Origin: Setaria digitata | Lineage: Eukaryota > Nematoda > Chromadorea > Rhabditida > Setariidae | Direction of reading: 5' to 3' | NCBI GenBank assembly: GCA_003640385.1 | Contig: RCAB01000029.1 | Coordinates: forward strand, 226,864 to 290,863 | Length of the DNA stretch: 64,000 nt | In this document: positions 48,231 to 60,200 of the stretch, one piece after another | How positions within the stretch are numbered: the stretch's first letter is position 1 | Layout of the letters: every line of letters starts with the position of its first letter | The notes under the pieces: generated by a model | Seen by the model: the letters and a program-made list of their open reading frames with translations, nothing else | What the model was told of the DNA's origin: nothing | The model's database searches: none | Position numbers and translations under genes: made by a program

Positions 48231-51200
48231 ATGCTAGAGCCACCTTCGAAGCCTTGTCTTAATATTTGTACACCTGAAAATATGTTGATATTTAGGAATA
48301 ACGAATGTTGTATGTTTATAATCGTTTTTCAGACATTCAATTTTAGTTTTGTGAGGATTCTATTTCATATAATTATCTAAATTTCAAATTACCTAAAACT
48401 TAACTATCGAAAAATTTCCTCTTTCTTTTTTTTTAACTCCATGTTAATTAATTCTACAGCAGACGATGATCGACAACAGTGGACTTCAACAAAAAGTGCA
48501 TTCCATCAGAGTTTTGATGATCGCAATCACAGTAGTATCGAAGATTTGAGTAATTCATGTGTCGATTTAAATGATTCGGTAAATTTAAATTTATGCATTC
48601 AGTTGGCCACAGAATAAAATTTCAAATTAGGTAATTGAGCGAAAAATTAAATTTTATTTGTTTAGCTGAAATACGATAGTCTTATCTATATTTAGGCTGA
48701 ATAATGTATCCACAAATTTACTTTTCACTTGCTCATTAGTTAATTTATTTGCTCATTTTCTTAATCAATTGATTTATTGAAAAGTTAATCAATTCTTTGT
48801 TATCAATCAATCTATGATTTTCATTATTCAAGTTAATCTCTCTTTTATTCATTTCAATTTATTGGAAAAAATAGATGTGTCATTTAGCATATTTGCAGTT
48901 AAGTTAATTTCAAGAGTGCTAAATTGAAATATATAAAATCCTGATAATTTTTTTTCTTCCTCTTCTTTTTTTTCCAGGAAAATTCCAAATCACATAGCTC
49001 TAAATAAATTAATTTTTTGTTAACAAAAATGAAGAAGTCATGAAATTTATTTATTATTGTTTTCTATTTGATTGGCTTTTTTTTTTTTCTTTTTTTTGGA
49101 CAACTTCTACGTTAATCATTTTAGCCAAACTTTCAATTATATTATTTTTATGACAAAAGTTTTGTTTCAGAAAAAATTAGCTTCAAGGCACAAATTCAGT
49201 TAATAACTAATAACTTTGAAAATTTTAATCTCTGCTGATCCATTCATTCGGGAGGGCACATTCAATTGACTGATATCCAACTGATAGCAGTTTCAAAATT
49301 TATCACTTCTCACTTCTTGATAAGTTATTAAGAAAGAAACAGAAAATGATGAAGAAATTGTGAAAACATTTTTAAAATTATATCAAATTGGTGGTGCATT
49401 ATCTAATTCAGAACTCATTCCATTCTCAATGATTGATCATTTCTCAGACTTCTTATCTCATTCCTTTCCAACTTCCATACACAAACTTTCTGAAACATTT
49501 CCACCAATCAAATTCTATTCTACTCTTTTTAGAAATAGCAAAAAAAAAAAAAAAAAAAAGAAAAAAAAATGAAAAAAAAAATTTGAAACTCACCCGTTTA
49601 ACCCACAAGACAGTTATTTTATACTAGATATGAAAAGAGACAAGACAGACATTTTCCTCTCTTTTCATTTTCTAACTTTTTCAAAAATTTTTCATTCCTA
49701 AATGCTGCATGCCAAAATTTGATTGCTAAATTGATCATATTCCGAAATAAACTAATCGATCATTGAAATAAAAGTGATCATTTGCCTTTCTTTCTTTCTT
49801 TTTTAATTTTGATTTAACATTCTCCTTTTTAATTTTTTTTTTCTTTTTGATTTAAAACGATCTATACAAATGCATCTTCTCCATTAAGGAATCTTTCAGG
49901 TCCTAGAATTCCTTTACTTCTTGATATTTAAAAAACTTCTTTTTTCTTGTTAAATTTAAAGTAGCAATTTATCAAAGGTATCTGAATTATTCCAATTTTT
50001 TCTTTTCTTTTTTTGTGCTCTTAGTACCACTACTTATATCTTTGATTATTTTGCAAACGCTTATGCGAAAATATCTGAAACCGCCTAAAAATAAAATTAC
50101 TAATCTATCAGACTGCCAGGAAGTTGTTTTTTTTTTTTTTTTTTTATACAATATTTTTAAATGCAAATAATTTTTTTAGCACAGAAATTCGTAATTTCTT
50201 CAACTTCACAATAAAATTAAATTTTTATTTTCAAATTTTCATAATGTTTGAGAAGCAAAAAAGCACGATCCTTCTCATCCATCCTTCATAAAATTGATCA
50301 CTGTAAACAAATTTCATCAAATTCAAATTTCCACTTGCCAGTATGTTTTGAAAAACGACTTTTAATGAAATTCGATTTCTCTTTTTTTTCTGTACTCTCA
50401 AAGGCAATCTTTTAGAAATACAATTAAATTAATGTTTTCGTTACTTAGACGTTTCAATATAATATCGAAAGGAATATACTAAAATTTTTGGAATTAAGAG
50501 GCATTAATCGAATTTCAACGAAGATTTGTTTTCGCAAAAACAACGTGCGGAAATTTTTGTTAAGACTTTGATAACTTAATATTTCTCTCATCTCAGTTAG
50601 TTACAGCAGGATTTTCCCTTGAGAATCAGCAGCCTTTCTTTAAAATAATACATTCCATTATTCCATTTTCTCATTTTAAATTTTCTTGTCATTGTATCTT
50701 TGAATTTATTTTGGCCATTATGAATGACATGAAAATCGACTTTTTTCGTACAAAATTCCTTTAAAAAATTTGTTTTTGTTATTTTTTGAGTTGTTAAAAG
50801 AAATAGTTTTTTTTTTCTCTTGAACTTATGAAAAATTATCATTTGGATATTAGGATTATCTTGTTAGCCTCAGGAAGTGATTATCTAATAGTCCTAGAAG
50901 CGGAAACAAATTTTTTTTTTTAAGTCTTTAATTTGTTTAAAATTCAAAATTGATCAATAGAATTTACGACATGTAAATATCTACTGCTAAATTTAAAAAT
51001 TAAATATTTCATTTGAGGCAATTTATTGAAAAATTGAAAACATCAAACAGCTCAATAAATTTTTTTTTTTTTTTTGCAATTTTGAATTTTAAAAGAAACT
51101 AATTAATTCCACTGTTCATTACAGAGACGTTTTTCAATGAAACGCCGTTCGGCGTTTTCCAGCAGTGTAGCCGGAAATTGCATCATTTCCTCGAGTTGTA

Positions 51201-54200
51201 GTGGCGCAAATAATTCGCCTGGCGAGTGTTTCCAAATGTTTCATCACTCATTTTAATTTTGCAAAATTTTCCCTAAAAGAGAATTTTTTTTGGAAATGAA
51301 AATCGATCAGTCTCAAAGAATGTGAAAAAAAAAAAGAAAGTATTCACTATTATTTTGAATGTTTCCTCAGTTAATTATTAACTATTATCAAGATTATGGT
51401 TATGGAAACTTCAGAATATTTTTTTTTTTTTTTTGTTCTAGGATGCTCAACTAGTACCGGTCGAAGTAATATACGTGCACCAGCTCTTGGAGGACGATCA
51501 CCGCAATCATCGCTAGATTCAAGTGATGTTGGACAAGTTAGATATTGTTGAATTTAATTTTCAAAATTTTCAGGAAAATTTTACTGAGAGGAAAGTATGA
51601 TAATTTTAGTTTAAGCTTTTGGCTAAAATTATTACAATTTTACAATCCGAAGTTTTTAAAATGAAACTTAAAGAGGAAAGTTGAAAAATAGAAATTAACA
51701 ATGAAAATTTTGGCATTCTTTTCCATTTCCGATGCATCATTGTTGTCTTCAAATTTATTTCAATTAGTTATTCATCTCTTTCAAAATTTTCTGATTTTAA
51801 TCCCATAAAATGGATAAAAATGTAGAAATCTATTTAAAACTTAGATTTTAAACTAAAATTAAAACTCATTTGATTTATAACTAATGAAATTAACTGAAAA
51901 TTAATTAACAGATTTCGATGAATTTGATGCGTGTAAATGGGGCAATTGCACCATTTAAATCTTTGCTTACAAGTCTGACAAGTGCACCTGAGCAATCATC
52001 ACCTGCGATTTCAACGAAAACAGGAAGGAGCGCTTCCTCTCAATATCTTTCCGGTTCTGTTAGCCCTAAGAAACTTCAGAAAATTGACTCACATTATGTG
52101 CCGGAAAATTTCAACCGGAAAGACGGTAGCACGACGCGTTCATTTGAAACACCAATTGTTAATGTTGAAGGTCTTTCTTTTTTTCCTTTCAGCTTGAAAA
52201 TATGCAAAGTCAGTGCTTCACTAATTATTGCAAAAAACATTTGAATTTAATCAATCTTTTTGTTTTTTGTTCTTTTTTTGCATTTTTACTTTAAGAAACA
52301 TGCTATCTTTGCAACTGCATATACCTTTTTCGTTCATGAATCTTTCACACATCAAAATATCGCAAATAAATCACTTCTTCTCCATCTTTTATCATTTATT
52401 TTAATTAATACAACTTGAAATTGTATTTTATTTATTTTACGAAAGGCATGTTCTCTTTTTTTCAGCCATCTTATTGATTTTACTATTAGTAGTGGATTTT
52501 TCAATTCATTCAACTGAAGATCCTTTCAAAGTATTTCTTTCTCATCTTTATTACCAGTGGCTACTAATTTATGTCCTATCAGCTATACTCATTCATCATT
52601 TCAGTTTCAATTTGAAATTCCAATTGGTTTCATAGAGAACAATTTTATAACTCTCGCGTATTTCTCGGCAATTTTTTATTCCTACCTATTTCAGTATTTA
52701 AAAAGAAAAAAAAAAGCCAATTTTTTCATTGCAAAATTTTTACTTTAGTTAAAGATTAAGAAATAGCATTGAAATAAAGATTTTAAAGTGAGTTCTCGTG
52801 AAGATGAGGATGAAAGTTTTATTTTAAAGATTTAACTATTAAGTGGTAGATAGGTGAAGGGAAAAAGATTTGCTAATAAAAAGAATTTGCTGTCTAATTA
52901 TTTAATTGCAATAAATTTTCAAAAAGGGAGAATTACAAAGTCCTATCTGTGAAATGTTACATTTATTGAGATTTATTTTTTTTTTTTTAACTCTTTTAAA
53001 GGCAATTTGTAAACTCTATTCAATTATTTTTTTTTTTAATTAAATCTGGCGTAACACTTTCAAATGATTAGTTGTGCAGTGGTGCAGTTGATAAATAGTT
53101 GGAGAATCTCGTGCCGTTGATAACAACTTTCAACTTTATTAAATTAGTCTTTAATTATTAGGTCTGCTTAGTTATTTAAAATGTTGCTTGTCTCAAAACT
53201 TAAGTCAATACGGAGCTTTTTTTTTGAGATTCAAAGCTATGATAGTATTTTGATAAGCTAGACAGGTGCTGCTTAATGGCATCCCAAAAATGGCACCATA
53301 ACAAAAGACAGAAAAGGCATTCATTGAGAATCGATATTTCGATATAAAATTTGGAGAAAATTATGATTGTAATAGGATTGTATTATTTTCTGCAAGCATT
53401 CTACTGAAATTTAAATTGAAAAAGGGACATGAAACTAAATTACAAAATATGACCTGCGATAACGTTATGCTTCAATTTTGTGATATAAATGAATGAATAA
53501 CTTTTTTTTCCCCCTGTTTTTTCATTCATTTCAGCACCTGTTAATGTGAATGAGAAAGCAAAAATCTATACCCTTGATAGTTTTGACAAATTCATTAGAA
53601 CAAGAAATGTATTTTTCTTGCTCAATCAATCAATCAACAAAGTTTTTTCAAAATTTTTGGAGCATTTCATGCAAATTCTATTCATTTTCATATGAACATC
53701 ACTCGATATACTTCAGGGATTGAGGATCGAATATCATTTTGGGATATTATACCTATCAAAAGGTAATCCTGGTATCTTTTTTAAATTTGAATTTTTTTTT
53801 TTTTTCCCCCTGTAAATTTTTGGAATTAACAGATTTTTATATTTTTGATAAATATTTGCATTTTTTTTTTTTTTTTGTTGCTTAATTAAAACTAAATTTT
53901 CTTTTCAAAGAAAAAAAAGAGAGAGAGAATAGCGAACCATTTTACAAAAGAATATTAATGAGCGATTTGTATCATTTGGATCACTGAAACATAAGTTGCA
54001 TAACATCAACTAACTTCAGCTACTGTAAGCTTAAATCTGATCCATCAACTAACTTCAGCTACTGTAAGTTTAAATTTGATCAGTTATTGTTCTAGTTCTC
54101 TTTTCCAGTCAATTTTTAATTTGCAACAGACAATATAGCTTTTCCCTTCCCATTTTTGCCCCCTATTCTTATAAATAATTTCATTGCACCATCACTCAAC

Positions 54201-57200
54201 TCATAAATTTTCTTCGACAAATTTTTTTTTATAAAATATCTTCGTTAAAAAATTTAATAACATCTCAAGTAAATTACTGATTACTTTTTCTTTTTCCTTT
54301 AAATTGTTTCAAAATGCAAATTTTCTAATTTCTATTTATCTCTATAAATATATTGCTAAAATCCAATCTCTTCAAAATATTTGCATTTCGCAATAGCGAA
54401 AAATGATATTTTCTGTTTCTGTAAAGTGGAAAAAAAAATAGGAAACTAAATTCGGAAATGCTTATTTTGGGTAAGTTAAAATTGAGAAATACTGAGAGAA
54501 GCAATACTACTAGTGTTTTTCCCCTTTTTTTTTTCCTTTTTTTTTTTTTTTTTTATCAATTTGTCTTCTTTGAAAATTCGGCCTATTTGCTATCTTTTCA
54601 TTTATTTAAGCTAATGGTTGAACTGAACAATTTAGATATAAACAAAGGAAGCTAAAAATATTGTTCCTTCCAAAATTTTTGGGATATTTTCAACTGTGAA
54701 CTACTTTTTCCTGAATGAACTTAAAATTTTGTACTTACCTAGATCAAGAAAAAAAAACAGACAACAAATTATTTCTGTATGAAATGCTCCTCATCCAGTC
54801 AAATGTTTGCATTCCAATTTTCTTCTTTCTTTTTTATTTCGTCGTTTTTTCTCTGTTTTTTTTTTAAACAAGAAAAAAAAATAGAAAAATAATTATCGGT
54901 TTTGTTCAGTTGCTGGGAAAATATGACTAGTAAAATGAAACGAAAGGTCTATTTATAGGTTCATATATAATTGCTCGATGCTTAAGCCTAAGACTGATGA
55001 AAATGGAATCATCATTATCTGTAAACTTCCAGGGACAGTGTATTTTTTTTTTTTTTTTTATTTCATATTTACTATTCCGAAACTTTGAAAGTTTCACAAA
55101 TTTTGCAAAAAAAAAAAAAAATTTCAAAAAGTATAAAATATTAGTAATTTGTTGAAATTAAATTTTTTGAAGTATTTTTATCACATTTCTTCCGTCTTGA
55201 ATGATATTAAATTAAAGAATGTTAGATAGATCAGCTACTAGTAACAGTTTCATTGCAACTGTGTAAAATTTTTTTTGCTCGAAGGTTTTATTTTGGTAAT
55301 TCATCGCATTTTATTTTGGTAATTTTGGTAATTTTACTGTAATGCTGAACAAGATTTTAAATTTAGAAATAATTTGAGAAATTTTNTACTATCTTTTACT
55401 GTAATGCTGAACAAGATTTTAAATTTAGAAATAATTTGAGAAATTTTAACTGCCTTATAAAATTATTTGAAAATTTCAATTAGATGTTTCTCTGGATCTT
55501 TTCGAAAAAAATAAGCCAAAGTGAAATTCCGCAAGAATTTAAAATTTATTTTAGGCAGGGAGAAAAAAAAAAAAGAGGAGGGTAGAGAAGAAGAAATGAA
55601 AATGGAATGATATCAATTACAATACTATTTCCATTAAGATATCGATAATAAAATCCATTTGATAATAATATCAAAAAAAGAAAGAGAAAATTAATCTGTT
55701 CCTAAGTTTATTCTTTTTTACAATAAACTTTTTCTTTCTTCCTTTTTTTTTTTTTTCAAAAATTCTGTCTGATATTTATTCTTGCTTACTTTTTTCAACA
55801 ATCTAAAATCTTACTTACTTTTTATCAGAGTATCGATTACAAGTTGTTTATTCCATAATTCCATCTTTCATGTAAATTCCACCATATGCCATCATAATGC
55901 TTTCTACTTTTTTTTTTCTCATTATTTTATTTTAGGCTTAAATTGTATAGTACATTCATGAATAGCATCATTGTTTTTCTCCTGTCTAGAAATGAGCAAT
56001 AAAATTTCATCAATAGTGTTTTTTTTTCTTTTTTTTTTTTTTTTCAAATTATTTTTATTTTTCCCAGGTCATCTCAATGAATATGACATTTGCTAATCAT
56101 TTAGGCTAGCACTGATAAGATTTTAATTTCAAGTTTATGAAATGTTAAAAAAAAAAAAAGAAGAAAAAGAAAAACACCTGATAATGAAAATTGCTACCTC
56201 TAATTGAGTGAACTGGGGTAAAATCACTTTTTAGACTTCCATTTTCAGGCAACTGTTTTCCATCCTAGATCAGCTAATTAAAACATCCATTCCATTTTCA
56301 CTCCTCATTTAGTTTCCCTTTTTTTTCAGCAAAAATCTATTTTTCTTTATTTTCAAAATGAAATTTTCTATTTGCTTTTTTTCTCTCTCTTTTTTTACAA
56401 AATAGGATGAAGGATTTTTGTGAGGTAGAAGATGGAGAAGAGTTCGCCGATAATTTCATTTCATTTTAAAAGATAAAAAAACAATTAGTCCAGTGAGCTG
56501 ATTAAAATCCAGGTAAAATTAGGGTTTTCCAATTTTCCAAGTTTGGTTCCTTGTTGTTCTTCACAGTTGAGGACGAAATTTATTGAGAAAGTATCACCAT
56601 GATGTTCTAAGGTAAAAAAAAAAAATAGCTAAATTTATGGAAAAATAAAATTCTTTTAATTAGAGCTATTTGCTCCATTTGCACTCATAAGTTAGTATCT
56701 AAAACGGAAGTAAGAATTTATTTCAAAAATTGGGAAAACTGGCACCAAAATAAGTCAGTCTTCTTTCTAGGTCACAAAACAGGTCATTTTTTGCTATTAA
56801 AACAACGATTCTTGAATTCTTCGAATCCTTCTTGAACACTTTTGTTTTCATTAACTCATGAAAGTGCTGATTCTTCAAAATGTGAATTCTCACATTTCCT
56901 TTTCTTCTGCTACTGCATTCAAAGCAATCAGTATTGATGCTTACTAATCGTTCCTTAATCCGAAGAAAAAAAAATCAGGTTCTTCGCTTCATAATTCAAC
57001 AAACTGAATCCATCAATTGAGATGTCGAGAATTTTGACAATCAAATTTGAAATGTTCTGGAAATTAGCTGCAAATTTTTGAAAGCCATTTGGTCATGGCG
57101 GAAATGTACTTTCCAGCGGATAATAACTGTGAGAAGCAAAGTTCATATGATTGCAGCGATGAAATGATTCTAAAGAAGGTGATTGATTCGTGGAAATATC

Positions 57201-60200
57201 CTCGTAAGTTTCACAAATCATCGAACCGATGGATCAAAATGCGCCTGAAATTTGGAATTTTATTTGGGTTTTTATGAAAATTAAATCGTAATGGGATGTT
57301 GTTTGGGAGCTAAATGTATTAGCACTTATTGATTTCTTCGATGAACGTTACTTGCTTAGCAAATTAAATTGAACTTTTAAAATGAAGCATACCGCTGACC
57401 CTTTGTGTGAGTGCAATGCTTGGCAACAAAACCGAAGCGAAACGAAAATTTCAATTATCGTCAAACTGAGTTTAGTTTAGAAATTATTTTAAAATTTACA
57501 TTTCTGACAAATTATAATAACTTACCCTAGCTTTTATCTTTATGATGGCCTAAGTTAAAACTCTGTTTTACTCACTACAGCAATTACTTTTTGTGGACTT
57601 TTCAACGGTGCAGTGAACTTAGTTGTGGAAAAGTTAAGTTTACATTGCTAGTAGATGAAATCTTTTAACATTGCAGTGTGATATCACGACAATCTGTGTG
57701 AATTTCGAGTATCAGATATCAGAAACTTGACTTGCAAAAGTTTCCTCCATTGCTTGTCTTGTTTTAGTCTCTAGCAGATGAATGAGTATTTTAGGGCCTT
57801 AAATCTTTTCAGGCTTAATATAATTGATAGAATTTGTGGAATTTTGCTTCTGAATATGTCAAACTATTCATTATTTCTTTGCTGCTTGCTTATAAATATA
57901 TATATATATTTTTTAAATTTATCTAGAAAAGCAGGAGATAGAAAGCAGAGAAAAATACATCATAATTAATTGCAACTATATAAAAGGCATAGTTATTTGC
58001 GATCTCATTGCAATACTTTTAAAAACATTTAAATAATATCTGCGCAAAATTAATTCTTTTCTGTTTCAAATCGTTGGCAAAAATTACAAATTTGCTTAAT
58101 TTGTTGTTGAGGAAAGTTTTTAAAAAATAAAATTAAGTAGGAACTAAAATAATGAAATCTAATTTAATTATGGTGGTGGAAAGAGCAAGATACATTTTTA
58201 GGAGAACAAGACTCAAAGAAATCATTATCGCTTGTCCTTAGCGAAGATTTGGAAGGCCAGCGAACAGTGAACGATGATTCGGAAAGTCCATTAATGAGGA
58301 AAAAAGAAACTAGGTACTTCTCTAGATTCTTGCCATTTTAGACTATGAAAGATAAGAATTAGCCCCGTTATAATTAAAGGTTTAAGTTAATTTATTTCTG
58401 TTCTAGTGGTGGTCGACTAATTAAACGTCAATTGTTATTTCACGTACGACGGGTTACCAGCGATTATGCTCTATTTTTTGCAGCAATTGGAATTAGTAAG
58501 CTTTCCTGGAAATTATTTTGAAAATGTTTAAGATTTCAAAATATAATTTAATTGAAATCCTTTCAGAAAATGATTTTCAAACAAATTTCAGTTTTAATGA
58601 TTATCGATAGTGAAATGAGTGCTGCTCAAGTTTATCAAAAGGTATGCTTTGGCTTACCTTTTCTTGCTGTATTCGATTTTCTATTTTCTCATTGGTTTAA
58701 TTTTGACTTAAATTTATTTCCGTTTCAGGGATCACGCATGAGTGTGATATTAAAAGCATTGATATTGTTAAGTACAGTTGTTTTAGTTGCACTTGTTATC
58801 AAATTTCATGTACACGAAGTACAGGTAAATTTTTCTCCTATCAAGTAAGAAATACAAGTGATGCCAAATGAATATTTATGCTCCAACTTACGACAAATTC
58901 TCAGTTGCTCTCTCCAAACATCCATGGTTCTTTGGCATTCTTGNAGCGCTTCATTCTCAGTTGCTCTCTCCAAACATCCATGGTTCTTTGGCATTCTTGA
59001 AATTCAGATGCCTAATTATTGACAATTTCAATCATGTCATCTTTTTTGCAGTTATTTATGAATGCAAATTGTGCAGAAGATTGGCGAATAGCCATTACGT
59101 GGCAACGTGGCCTACAAATTGCACTGGAAGTTATTGTATGCGCACTTTGTCCACTTCCAATTGATGTCAGCTTTTATTGGACAACAACTGATGGCGATAT
59201 TGTTCGTCTTTTATTGGATGGATAATTTCAATCTGAATTAATTCATCTTTATTAAAGAATATATTTTATGCTTGATGTAGTGGTTAAATGCCTAAATGGA
59301 GACTTATTCATGGCATTTTAGATAAAGGAATTTTCACTTTTGATAACTTTATTTGCTTAACAAGTGACAGATAGTGACAATAATTAGTGGATAGGTATAC
59401 ATTTTCTTTGATTTTGAACTTAACTTCCGGAATTTTGCACAATAAAAACTCACCATTTCTCATGTTACCAATCCTTCTGATTCCACATCACTCGTACTGT
59501 CCTCACCATCTACATTCCACTTGTCCTTCCGATTCCACGTCACACATTGTCGTCACCATCTATATTCCACTTGTCCTTCTAATTTTGAGCCAGTTATCCT
59601 AGTCTAGACTTCAGTTGTCTTCGAGACTATTTTCCTATTTCTTTTACCTAGTTAAATTGCAGGTGAAGTCAATAAAATTACCACTTGATGTTCTCCTGTC
59701 AATTCCAATGTTTTTTCGGTTGTACTGGTTGTGTCGCGTCATGCTCTTACACAGCCGGTACAGTTTTTTTCTTTTTCTTGGTTAATTATTTTTCAATTCT
59801 CTAGTAACCTAGGTGTTTAAACATCTAATAATTTATTTAAGCGCTGATGTTAAAGTTTTAATGATTAAATATCTGTTCAAAAAACACGAATTCTAAAATT
59901 TATCACTTTTAAATTTTAAATTTTCATGATTGATCATTTTGGATGTTGAAGTTAGAGTCCAACAATAATTAATGCATAATCAAGAAGAGAAAGAGTTAAA
60001 TTCTTATTTCGTACTCTCTTAGGCTGTTCACAGATGCATCCTCAAGGAGTATTGCTGGCCTCAATAGAGTGAATTTTAATGCAAGATTTATTTTGAAAAC
60101 ACTGATGACGTTATGTCCTGGTATGTTTAATACTTTTTTCATCTGGAATCTGATATAAATAGCTCTAGATCTTGCTGACTCATCGTTCCTTCAACATTTT

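Larger units (their letters stand above)
52171..57094. other. Long SK intron / promoter region of the short form
   Basis: This is 4.9 kb of intron for the long form. It must contain the promoter of the short form starting at 57095. It holds poly-T runs, a 39-bp tandem duplication (54004-54081), an N-gap duplication (55.3-55.4 kb) and a 20-codon ORF after a good acceptor (56407-56469). Confidence 0.55.
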
